The notes: generated by a model not told the origin, from the sequence alone. Counted from the stretch's first letter, positions 1-12,919 are shown. The stretch: 64,000 bases of DNA from Boswellia sacra (GCA_013180625.2 SNVD02013269.1:558001-622000); one strand, 5' to 3'. Translations and numbers: made by a program.

Positions 1-519
1 GGTTGTCCCTCTTATTCAGTTTATTAATTAATGGTATACGCATTTGAGAAATCAATTATCCGGTCACCTGGATACGGACTTAGAATGATTTTGTAATTAC
101 TCCGGTTTTATTATGGTCCAATCTGGGAAAAAGCTGGTCAATAAATCCCTCCTATTACATCACCATAATTATTATGATGTGCTCATCTAACAAAGAAATT
201 TAGCATGTATTATTACATGGCCAAAATTTTAGTTTTTCTTCTTTTTTTTTTAATAACTTAATACGTGTCAAATTCTTGATGAATAAATGTATAGTGGCAT
301 CGAATATATCAAATATATTATATAAATTAATAATTATGATGATATGCAAGATAAATATCCGTCTCTATTGACATTACATTAATTGAATAGCATATAATAA
401 CAATAGTCTATTTATATCAAATCGAATCTCAAATACTCATATGATCCATGTTGAAGTTTGCCTTATTTAATTTCCAATGCAATCGTGTTTATGAATGTGT
501 ACGTAAATGGTTGTTGCAG
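1..519 (+). other. Probable intron of the HHP4-like gene; no coding exon recognised
   Basis: This AT-rich stretch precedes the first recognisable exon of the heptahelical protein gene and ends in a standard acceptor (TTGTTGCAG at 511-519). No reading frame in it resembles the N-terminal part of the family, so the first exons probably lie to the left of the window. I see nothing else in it. Confidence 0.5.
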
Positions 520-1344
520 GTCTTTTCCCATTAGCGCAGATACAAATGTCTCTCATAATTCCAAATATTTCTTCCTGGTAAGTCACTTCACAGTTAACGG
601 TTTCCATAAATTATTTTCTCAATTTCAAGAAATTAATTTACATAAAAAACGTTGCAGGGAACAGCAAACTTCATTGATCTGAAGCAGATAACGCCACCAG
701 AGATGGATGTAAATCCTGCAATAACGCCTGTAACACGGTGGCCATTCTCTGTTTTCTTAGCTGGCTCCATGTTCTGCTTGCTCTCAAGCAGCATTTGCCA
801 CCTCTTCTCCTGCCACTCTCACCATCTAAACCTCTCATTGCTACGCGTTGACTACGCTGGAATCACAATCATGATCATCACCTCATTCTTCCCTCCAATC
901 TACTACATTTTCCAATGTGAACCCCACTGGCAATTCATCTACCTTGGAGGAATATCAGCCATGGGGATGTTCACAATCTTTACACTGCTATCACCAGCAC
1001 TATCCACCAGCAAATTCCGAACCTTTCGAGCTCTATTATTCTCTTCAATGGGGTTCTTCGGCTTTGTCCCTGCAGTCCATGCTGCAATTGTCAACTGGGA
1101 TAACCCAAAACGTGACATAACCTTAGCATACGAAGCAGCCATGGCATTGTTTTATATTACAGGAACTGGATTCTATGTTACAAGGATTCCTGAGAGGTGG
1201 AAGCCTGGATGGTTTGATCTTGCTGGACATAGTCATCAAATATTTCATGTGCTTGTGGTGTTTGGTGCTTTGGCACATTACTGTGCCACGCTTTTATTTT
1301 TAGAGTGGCGTGACCGTGTGGGCTGCATTACTAGTAGTCTGTGA
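520..1344 (+). CDS. HHP4: Heptahelical transmembrane protein, HHP4-like (3' part)
   Basis: The gene is partial: two terminal exons are visible, 520-577 and 658-1344, joined in frame through a GT-AG intron (578-657). The stop is TGA at 1342-1344. The last exon encodes several hydrophobic segments and the family signature in order: SSICHLFSCHSHHL, the DYAG loop, FFPPIYYIF, then GHSHQIFH near the C-terminus, ending FLEWRDRVGC. This is the PAQR/adiponectin-receptor superfamily (plant HHP proteins). The His residues of SSICH and GHSHQIFH correspond to the metal-binding histidines of the family. Plant HHPs are membrane proteins linked to hormone and sugar responses; that role is family knowledge, not seen here. 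The similarity is closer to HHP4/HHP5 than to HHP1-3 by my recollection of the sequences. The N-terminus and first membrane span lie outside the window. Confidence 0.88.
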
Positions 1345-2764
1345 TAAATGATCATTTTCATTTATGTAGAAACATTACATTTACAGCGTGGAATTGTTAT
1401 GTAGCTTAAGCTGGGTATTTGTTCATTTGTGACGAGATTTTTTTTCTTTCTTTTTTAATAATGGGGAGAGTGACATACACTATGTATAATAAGTTCATTG
1501 TATTGTTGCGTTAGTGTGATTCAACACAGATAACCTCTCATAAAAATAGAAGGTATACATTGAAAGTGTTTTATAATGGCAGCAATGTTCGAGGAATTTT
1601 TTTTTTTTTTTTTAATTTCTCACTGAGTCACTCACATTCTTATTATTTATTAGTTTACAATCCGAAAATTAGACCAGCTCAAACAATTTTTCTTAGCTTG
1701 GGGGCCCAAAATAGGGATCCCAATGGAAAGGACTAGGAAGTCCATCCCCGGTCGGTTTGAGGAGGCTATATGACAAAGAGTCTTAACATATAATGATGTT
1801 CTCTATAGTCTACAGAGAGGTCATATTGAAAGTTTTATAATCCTTTTCACAATTTCATATAAGAAATTGATAAATTATTATAACAAAATGATGGTAGGAA
1901 AGATCAGTGAAGTTTATTCTGCTCATAATCAACCTTAAAAATTAATATTGGCAATTGAAATATATATCACATCATACTGAATGGGCAAAATAAATCTACA
2001 GAACTGGCGAAAATGAACTTTACGAGTACCTCCTCACTTGATTTGAATCTTCTAGCTCTAGGCAGTGCGATCGTCAGCTTATTAATTGTTAGATTAAGCC
2101 ATTGAAGTAGCTTGAGGTTATAGAAAATTGAGAACACCAATCCCTATGCTTCTTCAATAGATTTTTGATGACTCTTGAACCTCCTAATCTGCTTCTGATG
2201 ATCTGGTGGGACTTTCAGCATTATATCACTTGTATTGCAATCAAGGGCGCACAATGCTCAAGAAGTTTGTGATCCAAGACTCTCAAATTCATACTAAAAC
2301 CTTTGGTTTTCAACAATTTCAACAATCAATTTATCGGGATCAGAGTTTCATGTAGATTTTCCCCCTTTCATCTTAATATTAATAGTATTACATTTTTTTT
2401 CTTAAGATTAGTCTCGTAATTTAAAACCCATCTCATAGTATGCTTAATTTCTTGTACTCATTAGATTTGCATGTGATATAATACATCATAAAAATAGGAC
2501 TTACTAATGTCAAGATCGATTGAAGAGGATAGTAGAGATGACAATTTTCATCCTCTGCTCGACCTAATCAAACTTTATTAATCACAAAATTTTTACCATA
2601 TTTAAGTTATATCCACAGAGTATTACAGTACAAAAATTAATTGAATTTGAAAAATTAAACAAATAGATGTGCCATAAATACATATACTACGTACCCCAAA
2701 AAAGTCAACTACTTTGGAACCAAGTGCATCACAAAAGTTGGCAAAACTTGGTTTCCGTATCTTA
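1345..2764. other. Intergenic region, HHP4-like to first GT47 gene
   Basis: AT-rich spacer with homopolymer T tracts (for example near 1601-1612). The first few hundred bases should contain the 3' UTR of the HHP4-like gene, and the last part the promoter of the first GT47 gene. I recognise no coding sequence or mobile element. Confidence 0.6.
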
Positions 2765-2774
2765 TTTTATATAA
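2765..2774 (+). promoter_or_regulatory. Candidate TATA box of the first GT47 gene
   Basis: The string TTTTATATAA lies about 85 bp before the ATG at 2860 and is followed by a pyrimidine-rich stretch near 2800, which fits a short plant 5' UTR. Similar TATATA strings precede the other two copies (around 6866 or 6916, and around 10185-10210) but are less distinct in the AT-rich background. Confidence 0.45.
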
Positions 2775-2859
2775 CATACACAAAGCCCATATCATCTTCC
2801 ACTCTTTCTTGACCTTACACAAGAGTGGGAAATAATAAAGAGAAATTTTGGTGTAAGCC

Positions 2860-5235
2860 ATGAAAAGCTTAAGCTACACCACCCCCTCTTTCCTACTACT
2901 TCCAGCATTTGTTCTTCTTCTTCTTCTTCTGTTGCTCACTTTTTCCTCACCTTTCAATGGAAACTACATCGATTATTTTTTTACTTCTATCATACCTTTC
3001 AGTTCTTCCAGAGAATATGCTTACAATGAAACAACTACTCCACCAGATCAAGGTCCTCCCCAGAAATTTTCTCCAACTTCCGTTTACCATCAATTAAGCA
3101 GTAAACATAAAGCTAGCACTGATAAAATAATCATCAAAGTAAGAACTTTATATTATTCTTCCATGCACTTTCTTTGTTTTCCTTTGAGTACTTCCCTCTT
3201 TCTCTGTTAACGAGTACTTATGTCTACGAGGAGAAGAAGAGTAGTGCTCACAGATTGGACGAAGATTTAGCCAGAGCACGAGCTGCCATTCTCAAAGCAA
3301 TTCAGTTGCAGAACTATTCATCAGACAAGGAAGAGACGTTTATCCCCAAAGGACCCGTTTACAGAAATTCATTTGCCTTTCATCAGTAGAGTTTCCATTT
3401 CTCTAGACTTCATATATATATATATATTCATTCTCGAGCATTCTTTTTTCTTATATGTTTCTTTTCTCCTGCCAAGTGCCATCTTAAACTTTTCATTTTG
3501 GGCCAGCGCAACACCTTTTTGTCTCCCAATACGAAATTTATAATTCCTCAATCACCAACCCTCCGTGTGTGTGTATATATATTAAGATTTCTTCACACTT
3601 TATAATTGTTGTCTTTATTTTGTTTAATAAATATTCAGGAGCCACATAGAGATGGTGAAGAGATTCAAAGTATGGACATACGAGGAAGGAGAGCACCCAA
3701 TAATGCACATTGGGTCAGTGAACAACATATACGCAATAGAGGGGCAGTTCATAGATGAAATGGAGAGCAAAAACAATCCATTCAGGGCCAACCATCCTGA
3801 CGAGGCACATGCTTTTTTTCTACCAATTAGTGTTACCAGCATTATTCAATTTGTTTACAAGCCTATTCTCAACGTCAAGGAATACTCTCGTGAACGCCTG
3901 CAACGTCTTGTGATGGACTATATCACCGTCGCTGCCGATAAGTATCCGTATTGGAACAGAAGCTACGGTGCCGACCATTTCATGGTTTCATGCCACGATT
4001 GGGTACGTTATAATGAGTTAATGACACAGCTAGCTAGTGGTATATATATAATTGGTAATTGTTCATCAAATTGATTAAACAAATCATGCATTAATTCGGA
4101 AGTACAACTTGTATTTGTTGTATTTGTGTTAGTCAGTGAAGCGAGAGCAGTAACCAAAATGCTGATTGTTGAAGTTAAACGTGACTGTATAAAAATTCGG
4201 ATCTCTTCATTAATTTCCCTTATAAAATACGTTTTCACATGTGATAATCAAACGCCACTAGCTAGCTTGGCTCTGCCGAATCGTCTACAGTAGGCCTTTT
4301 TATGTACTATCCTATTTTCTTTTCGAGATCCTAGCCTGTTAGGCGTTAAATAAGTCAAATCTCATTTAATTACTCAATAACTTTAAGTTTACTACAAAGC
4401 CTTCCACCTAGAAAACAAAAAAGTAAGAAGAAATTGAAGTCTTTTTCTATTCTCTTTATGAATCTCACATCAATAAGTATTTTATATATATCAACTTTCC
4501 AGCTTTTCCATTATACTATTAATTTTATGTCTTCGATCAAGATTTATTTTCATATTTCAGGCACCACAAGTTTCAGAAAACAAGACAGAGCTCTACAAGA
4601 ACTTCATTAGGGTCCTTTGCAATGCCAACACCTCAGAAGGATTTCAGCCCATAAGGGATGTCTCGATACCCGAAATCTACTTGCCCTTCGGAAGGCTTGG
4701 CCCGCCAAGCTTGGGCCAAGCCCCCATCAACCGCTCCATCCTAGCCTTTTTTGCAGGCAGGGCCCACGGAAACATAAGAAAATTGCTATTTAGCCACTGG
4801 AAAGGACGAGATGATGAAATTCAAGTTTATGAGAGTCTCCCCAAAGGCCTAAATTACACTAAAATGATGGGTACAAGCAAGTTTTGCTTGTGCCCAAGCG
4901 GGTTCGAAGTGGCAAGCCCGAGAGAGGTTGAAGCAATCTATGCAGGTTGTGTTCCAGTGATAATTTCTGATAATTATTCGTTACCCTTTAGTGATGTCCT
5001 TGATTGGAGCCAATTTTCTATATACATTCCAAGTGAGAAAATACCAGAAATCAAGACCATCTTGAAAGGTGTTTCGAATAACAAGTACTTGAAACTGGTC
5101 CAAAGAGTCAATAGAGTGCGGAGGCATTTTGTGCTGAACCGACCAGCTAAGCCATTTGATGTATTTCATATGATACTTCACTCGGTGTGGCTGAGGAGGC
5201 TCAACTTCAGGCTGCCACCTTCATCAGAATTATAA
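2860..5235 (+). CDS. Probable glycosyltransferase, GT47 exostosin family (copy 1 of 3)
   Basis: Four coding exons: 2860-3138, 3231-3385, 3639-4002 and 4561-5235, giving 490 aa. Intron phases are 0, 2 and 0. The product is a predicted type II Golgi membrane protein: a short cytoplasmic tail, a leucine-rich signal anchor at about residues 11-28, a variable stem, then the exostosin domain. Conserved blocks are RARAAI and [12 protein letters not shown] in exon 2, [13 protein letters not shown] and [12 protein letters not shown] in exon 3, and [22 protein letters not shown] and GCVPVIISD in exon 4. Plant GT47 enzymes transfer sugars to cell-wall polysaccharides or glycoproteins; the donor and acceptor here cannot be read from sequence. 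It resembles the At5g03795/At5g20260/At3g07620 group. The exon 2 acceptor is ambiguous by 3-6 bases because GAG and AAG triplets follow each other at 3228-3239. Confidence 0.9.
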
Positions 5236-6996
5236 GGCCTCAAGGCCTCTGAACTTTTTACTTTCTAATTCGTTGCTAAGTGCAAGTGAGATATAAATTA
5301 TAATCTTGGCCCATAATTGGGACAGATGGCAATTTTTTTTTTTATTTTAAATCTCAAATCTAAAGTGTGGTTCACAATCGTATCATATGCTTTAAACCCC
5401 TACGAAAATTTCTAGTAACATGTTAAGCATTAGCAAAGCAATACAAGGTCTTCTGAATTTCTCTCTCTTTACTTTTTCGATAACTTCAAACTTTAATCAA
5501 TAATGAAGTGGCAATATACTTTGAATTATTTGTTTAATATAGTTTATATATACAATTAACTAGCTAGAGACGTTGTACAACAAGATGCGTTGATGGAGAG
5601 GGTTTAGTCATCTAAACGGTGCTATTGCTGTTATGTAAGTAAACAATTACACATATTAAATATTCTTTTTATTAATTACGGCTAATTTGTAGCTTATCTT
5701 AATTACTTCTCATATGGGAACCCATAATCAATGATAAAAGTTGTCCTTTGAATTCTTAATTATATCCTCATACCATGATATTCTGCTGCATATCTCCGTA
5801 GAGATAATTTATTACCTTAATTGCTTAAAATTTGCTTGTGAAGAGCATGTCGCTGTGTACATAAATAGAAGTTGCATGTATGTATCAGAACAAACAAAGA
5901 AAAACACCTCATATGCTACTTTCTTTTGATTCAAGCCTTTGCATGCACACATTTTTCTTCTAAAACCCTCTTGGAAAACCTTTTAGTGGTTAAGATAAAA
6001 CCAGAAAAAAAAAATTTCACTACTAATATTTTTAATAAATTAATCGACACATCCCTCATCAATTCCATCATACCATTTTTTCAAAATATGTGCTATTAAT
6101 TTCTTAAAGTCAGATTTATATTAAATAAAGGTCAATACCATAAACCTCCGTCGAGGTTTTCTAAAATCCCATATGACCATATCTAACCTTGAAAATTTCA
6201 CATATCTCCCCTCTTCATTAAAAACCATTAAATATTCTATTTAAAAAATATATAAATTTTTTAAATTGCCCATAATTAACTATTCAAAATAAAAATAACA
6301 ATAATATATAAAACTTATTAATAGTCTTTCATCAACTATTATCTTAAGAAATCTTATAAAAAATTACTACCACAAAAAATGATACATAAAGTTTACAAAA
6401 ATTATTAAAAAATTTTACATTAAAATCATTTATTAAAATATTATAATAATAAAAATTTTGTTGCATGTGCACTTGTAAAAAACTTTTCATAAAGTTTAAG
6501 GCTTTCACAGTAATTTCTTTATTTTTCAAATTTTACTTTTTGTTAATTTAAAATTTTAAATGTTTTTGAATAGTCAACTATAGGCATTTTGGAAAATTTA
6601 TATTTTTTTAATAAAATTTTTAAGGGTTCTTAACGTAGAAGAGAGGTATGTGGAATTTTCAAAATTATAGGTGGTATTGTGAGATTTCGACAAATCTCAA
6701 AGAAGGATTATCGAATTGACCTAATAATAATATAAGTTAAGAGTTGTATCAATATTCAATAGTTTATAAGAATATAATATTTATAAAAATGTATATGATT
6801 TACAAGTGTAAAAATAATTTTTCAACAACAGAGATTAAGTTGGCAACGCTTTGTTGGGCAACTCTTTATATACCCACAATAATAATAATTAATGTTGAGG
6901 TAATTAAATAAATATCTCTATATATCATATATAGTTGTCCAGGAACAATAGAAGATTTAGAACTTACGCACGCAAGAACACTAACTAAAAGAATCC
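5236..6996. other. Intergenic region between GT47 copies 1 and 2
   Basis: AT-rich spacer of about 1.76 kb. Its main content is the inverted-repeat element at 6129-6722, listed separately. The rest holds the 3' UTR of copy 1 and the promoter of copy 2. Small open frames around 5741-6099 have no recognisable similarity. Confidence 0.6.
6129..6722. mobile_element. Long-TIR MITE-like element between GT47 copies
   Basis: The left arm (from 6129, starting AGGTCAATACCATAAACCTC) and the reverse complement of the right arm (ending at 6722, starting AGGTCAATTCGATAATCCTT) align for roughly 150 bases. Shared blocks include TTGAAAATT, CACATA, CTCTTC, AATATATAAA-like and ACTATTCAAAA. AATAA lies directly on both sides (6124-6128 and 6723-6727), which fits a 5-bp target duplication but is weak evidence in such AT-rich DNA. 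No coding capacity is seen, so it would be a non-autonomous DNA transposon. I cannot assign the superfamily. Confidence 0.65.
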
Positions 6997-9823
6997 ATGG
7001 CAAGCTTTGGCAGTCAATCGTCTTTTTTATTGCTTCCAACTCTTCTTCTCCTCGTAATCCTCTACTACTTCTCTTCCTTGAATCACCAAAACAATGTTTT
7101 CACTCTTCTTTCTTCCTCCATTATCTCATTCAATAACTACATACAAACAAACCGAAACACATCACAGCTCTCCCCAGTCGACGCAATTTCCTTTGAAGGG
7201 TCTCCTCCCATTTCCTCTAATATCACCAACAAGACTAGCATTATTGGCCGTAAGAAAGTATACAACATTTACGTTGATTGGTTCCTCTATATGCTTTGAA
7301 GTATATAATCTTATGATATTGGGATGACATTTATTGTTTTTTTTTTCCCCTTTTTTCATATACAAGAAGAAGAAGAAAATGAGTAGTTTCGACAGAATTG
7401 AAGCAGATTTATCGAGTGCAAGAGCAGCCATTCGTGAAGCGATTCGCACAAAGAATTTTACATCTGATAAGAGGGAGACTTTCATCCCCAGAGGATCCAT
7501 CTATCGCAATGCCTATGCTTTTCATCAGTTAAGTTTCATTTTAATTAGGAGATAAATTATTAAAATGTTATTGAGTCTAAATATCTATTTTTGACAACTC
7601 TATATTGATATTCCATTGTAAGTTCTCAATACCATTATGGAAACATTTAAGAAAAGGGAAATGATCATATACCATCTCACGTTTATCCCTGTCAATTAAA
7701 AATTAAAATCTTAATTATCACATACATAAATATTTTCTTTTAAAATAATTAATTTGATTTATATGATTGATATAGTAACCCCTTTCACCTAAATCAAACT
7801 CTCTTTACGGTGATATGGTGTTTGGTTTGAGTTAGTTTTCCAATATAATTTGGTTGTTAATTTCTTTGTAATTAGTTAGGTTTTGGGCTGCATTCCAAGA
7901 GAAACCAAATTGAATGCGCATTATTGTCAAGTGTTGTCGTTTCATTTTCGCGTCCTAGATGTGATAAATAAACGTTTCGGATAGGTCTTGTTTGTGGGTT
8001 GCTTCATTTGTGGAGCTGGTGACACTGAAAATAGAAAAGAAAATTAATTAAATGCTAAAATTTCATTTTCAACTTATGTTTAGAAACAGCTTTTTTTCTC
8101 AGCTTACTGTGTTTCTACTTGATAGCGTCATTTTCAAGTTGTTTCACAAAATAGGAATTAAGGCACATGTGCTTGTTAGTTGATTTTTTTGATAATCAAC
8201 ATTGAAAAGGATTGATTGATATGCCAACTTAATGATAATATCAAATTCATTTGGATATGAATTTGAATATATAATTATCTTGATTATAGTTGCAATTTCC
8301 CTTTTTTTTTTAATTCAATTAGCAGAAATAACACATCGTTATGTTAATTTTATTGCTTCCACATGATGTATCTATGATGTTCTCACCCATTTATGCAAAA
8401 AAATTATACTGGAAGAATGTTCAGTGCAAGATTTTTTTTTTCCAAAATTGCTTCCATTATTATAGTGAACATTAAATTGAATCAAAGAAAATTTTGACCA
8501 AATCTTTTAGTGAGAAGAATAATTAACATATATAAATTAAAACTGAATTCATTAATTATTCGTATCCCCATAATAGGTAAGAATTTGATCTTATTTTTGT
8601 TAGTTTCCTTGTACTGCCTTATTAGCCTTTTTTTAATTATTTTTTTTTTCAATATTGGTACGCCTTTTGGATTGTTTAGGAGTCACATAGAGATGATGAA
8701 GAGATTCAAGATATGGGCCTATAAAGAAGGTGAGACGCCAATGGTCCACTATGGACCCATGAAACACATCTACGCCATTGAGGGGCAATTCATGGATGAA
8801 ATGGAGAGTGGGTTGAGCCCATTCATGGCTCGCCATCCTGATGAGGCACATGCATTTTTCATACCTATTAGCGTAACTTTCATTGTCCAATACATCTATT
8901 TACCCATCACCACCTATCATCGGGAGCGTCTCGTCCGGATTTTCATTGATTATGTGAATATTGTAGCAAAGAAGTACCCATATTGGAATAGAAGCACCGG
9001 AGCTGACCACTTTATGGTCTCTTGCCATGATTGGGTATATTTGCATTTAGAACGTAACTGATAAATATATAATTAAACCAATCGTATGTAACGTTTTTTT
9101 ATTTGTTTATATATATAGATATATGTTTTCATGTATTTCTTGTTCAAATTCCAGGCACCCCAGATTTCACGTGACAATCCTGAGCTTTACAAGAATTTTA
9201 TTAGAGCTCTATGCAATGCCAACACTACTGAAGGGTTCAATCCCATGAGAGATGTGCCATTACCAGAGTATAACATACCTCCAGGAAAGCTAAGACCAAC
9301 TTATTTTCGGAAGAACTCTCATAACCGTCCGATCTTTGCCTTCTTCGCCGGCGGACCGCATGGTGACATCCGTAAAATCTTATTCGAGCACTGGAAGGAG
9401 ATGGACAATGAAGTTCAAGTCCATGAGTATCTTCCTAAAGGTCAAGATTACATGGAATTTATGAGCCGGAGCAAGTTTTGTTTGTGCCCAAGTGGTTACG
9501 AAGTGGCAAGCCCTAGACTAGTGGAGTCAATCTATGTGGGGTGTGTCCCGGTGATTATTTCTGATCACTATGCATTACCCTTCAGTGATGTTTTTGATTG
9601 GAACCAATTCTCTATAAAAATTCCGGTTGAGAAGATACCTGAAATCAAGACTATCCTGAAAGGAGTTTCGGATAGAAAGTACCGGAGAATGCAGAAGAAT
9701 GTGGAGAAATTGCAAAAACATTTTGAATTGAACCGACCAGCTAAACCATTCGATGTACTTCACATGGTGCTACATTCAGTGTGGCTCAGGAGGCTCAATG
9801 TTAGGATACCATATAATAAATAG
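6997..9823 (+). CDS. Probable glycosyltransferase, GT47 exostosin family (copy 2 of 3)
   Basis: Four coding exons: 6997-7257, 7367-7527, 8680-9034 and 9155-9823, giving 481 aa, with the same intron phases (0, 2, 0) as the neighbouring copies. The N-terminal signal anchor is at about residues 10-26. The exostosin domain carries [59 protein letters not shown] and [18 protein letters not shown] type II Golgi glycosyltransferase is expected; the substrate is unknown. I chose the exon 1 donor at 7258 (AAA then GTATAC) rather than GTAAGA at 7250. This keeps phase 0 and ends exon 1 with Lys, as in copies 1 and 3. Intron 2 is the longest of the array (1152 bp). The exon 2 acceptor lies in a run of AAG triplets (7364-7375), so one to three Lys codons are uncertain. 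Confidence 0.9.
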
Positions 9824-10257
9824 ATTTACTGTGTACACAGCCTATTTTATCTTTGTTTGTATATGACATTATTATGCATAATGTAACAAACTCGAGAGAT
9901 GTTCTTAAATATAAAATAGGTTAATTTTTTGCCCTAATTATAGTAATCACCAAATCATATATTGATAACTAAGCTTCTAAATTGAGATAAAATCTATCCT
10001 AAGAGGAGGGATAAAAAAAATTAAGATAAACTTTTAAAAATTAAAAATTATATTATGCAAAATTTTGCGAATCCTAATTAAAAAAGTATGCAGATTTCTT
10101 CACATGGAAGGAGATACAGTTATATATGACATAGAATTTTTAGCCTTCACGTTTGCTGTAAATATATGTACATATTTTGCTATACATATATATATACAAA
10201 GCTATATAATTCCCGTCTGATCTCCCCTCAAGAGAAGCTCTATGAGACTAAAAAGCC
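9824..10257. other. Intergenic region between GT47 copies 2 and 3
   Basis: Only 434 bases separate the stop of copy 2 from the ATG of copy 3, so the 3' UTR and the next promoter are compact. TATATA-rich sequence at about 10185-10210 is the likely core promoter of copy 3. No other feature is seen. Confidence 0.6.
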
Positions 10258-12919
10258 ATGGCAGCATTTGACTGCCCATTAAAACTTTTACTTCTACCAG
10301 CTCTAATACTTCTTCTACTCCTTCTTCTCTACTTATCTCCTTTGAATCAAAACGACCTTATCAATTCTCTCTCTTCCACCATATCCAATTCCTACATCAA
10401 AACCATCCATGAATCTCCCCGTGTCTCTCCCTCATCTACATTATCTGTAACTAAAACTACTGTAACGCATAGGAAGGTGAGTAGTGATATGAACATTATT
10501 GACTATTTCTAATATATACGTATCAATAAGCTAGATATATGCTCAGAAGCGATTGTTGATTAGTTTGCTTTAATAGGCTCATTAATGTGAAGATATATTT
10601 TAATTTGTTTTCAGAACATGAGTAGTTTGGAGAGAATCGAAGATGATTTGGCTAGAGCACGAGCGGCTATTTATGAAGCAATTCGATCACGCAACTATAC
10701 ATCAACCAAGCAAGAAACTTTTATTCCTAGAGGAGACATTTACAGAAACCCTTACGCTTTTCATCAGTTAAGTTCTTTTTTTACACTTTTAGTTCTATGT
10801 AAATTTTGCTTCTTGTTTTTGTTTTATTTTGGATTTTTCTCTTTTTCTCTTTTCCTCTTTTGTTAGAATATTTCTTTGATCCTCAATACTCGACCCAAGT
10901 TCTTAACTCATCTAACTGTTTTTTGTGTGTTTGATTTAATCTGAGAGATTAATTACTGCTGGGTGCGTATTGATTTGTTCATTAATTTTTTTGATAATAC
11001 AATTTCTTTTTTTTTTTCTTGGTAATATGTTAAACCTTTCCTGAATCTTGGATCAAATTACATGAGTAAATATATGGATCATTATGAAGTTGGTCAAACT
11101 ATTTTATAGAGCTTTCCTTAAAAAAAAAAAAAAAAAAAACCTAATGAGATTAATTTTAAGGCAGATATTTAACAAATTTCAAAATTTTAGAAAGATGTTA
11201 TGATAAGTTTCAAATTCTCTCTAGTTTATCCGTATTTGACCGTATGTGATGACCTTTTTATTTTTTATTTTTTTATCAGAGCTACCTGATTATATTTAAT
11301 TTTCGGAGACATTGATTTTGATTTACAATCACACAGTCATTTATTTGACGAAGTTGTAATCGAAACTAAATATCCTTTAAAAAAACTAAAATGAAATTAT
11401 TAAAACTTTAAAGATTAATCAAGTGAGAATGTTGAAAATGCAACAAATTAACTGATCAATAGCGGATTTTGAATTGATATCCCTAAGAATCGAAACTTAA
11501 ATATATCTAACAAATATTTGTTGGATTCCAAGAATTAAACAGTTCTAAGGATCCGAATTACTTTGAATAAATCTCTACCTTTTGGTGACGACGATACAAC
11601 AACTTCGTTAAATTATTTTCTGAGTATGTATAATTACATCCATGATCAGGAGTCACAAAGAAATGGAAAAGAGATTCAAGGTCTGGGTTTACAAAGAAGG
11701 AGAGCTGCCCTTGATCCACGCGGGGCCAGTGAACAACATCTATGGCATCGAGGGTCAGTTTATTGCTGAGATGGAGAGTGGGAAGAGCAAGTTCTTGGCT
11801 AGCCATCCTGACGAGGCACATGCATTCTTTCTCCCGATTAGTGTGGCCTATATCGTCAACTATCTCTATAAGCCTCTTGTCACCTATAATCGTGATCAAC
11901 TCCAACACTCTGTTCTTGATTATGTTGGCATTATAGCTGGTAAGCATTCTTACTGGAATCGAAGCGATGGGGCTGATCACTTCTCGGTTTCTTGTCATGA
12001 TTGGGTAGGTACATGCAAGTCAATTTGCTAATATGGTAAACCTATTGATCAATTTAATCTTGATATATCATTACGAGAGAGGTTAAGAAAATGAAATTTC
12101 CATAATGAAAATGGACCGAGAAAATTATGAAAATAAAACAAGTCAGCATTGATGATAAAAATTTTAAAATTTTAACTATGACTGATCATATGATAAAATA
12201 TTAAAATTACGCGGTATGTTAGTCTCACTTCTATATTTTTCTTCAATTTTCAGGCACCAGATGTACCGAATGCCAACCCTAAGCTCTTCAAGAACTTCAT
12301 CAGAGTGCTTTGCAATGCCAATACGTCAGAAGGGTTTCGGCCTCAAAGAGACGTCTCAATACCAGAAATCAACATTCCCTCACGGAAACTTGGGCCTCCT
12401 GATCTACGTTTACCTCCTCAAAACCGTTCAATACTCGCATTCTTTGCTGGCGGACGCCATGGAAACATAAGAAAGATCTTATTACGACACTGGAAAGACA
12501 AAGACAATGAAGTTCAAGTCCATGAGTACCTAGAAAACAAGAAAGATTACTTCAAATTAATGGGCAGTAGCAAGTTTTGCCTGTGTCCTAGTGGATATGA
12601 AGTAGCAAGCCCTAGAGTGGTCACGGCACTCCACGTCGGGTGTGTCCCGGTGATCATTTCCGATTACTATGCATTACCATTCAATGATGTTCTTGATTGG
12701 AGTAAGTTCTCAATACACATTCCGTCGGAGAGGATTCCAGAGATTAAGAGAATTCTGAAACGGATACCCTACAAAAAATATTTGGAATTGCAAATGAGGG
12801 TGAAGCAAGTTTCAAGACATTTTATGCTTAATCGCCCTGCTCAACCTTTTGATGTGATTCATATGTTGCTTCATTCGGTTTGGTTAAGAAGGCTCAATTT
12901 TAGGCTGTTGCCATCTTGA
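10258..12919 (+). CDS. Probable glycosyltransferase, GT47 exostosin family (copy 3 of 3)
   Basis: Four coding exons: 10258-10476, 10615-10766, 11650-12004 and 12254-12919, giving 463 aa with intron phases 0, 2 and 0. The signal anchor is a leucine block at about residues 7-25. The catalytic region shows [62 protein letters not shown] and [17 protein letters not shown]. Two small departures from the other copies are Ser for Met in [10 protein letters not shown] and Thr-Ala for the usual Glu-Ser/Ala in [10 protein letters not shown]. The stem is shorter than in copies 1 and 2, since exon 1 is 42-60 bp shorter. All four exons are open and splice sites are standard (GTGAGT, GTTAAG and GTAGGT donors), so the gene looks functional. 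It is a Golgi GT47 enzyme with unknown acceptor. Confidence 0.9.

Noticed and set aside
7162..7500. 112-codon minus-strand frame across GT47 copy 2 exons 1-2
   Set aside because: Antisense shadow crossing an intron, with no family similarity.
11558..11998. 146-codon minus-strand frame opposite GT47 copy 3 exon 3
   Set aside because: Antisense shadow of a real exon; similar shadows lie opposite the same exon in the other copies.
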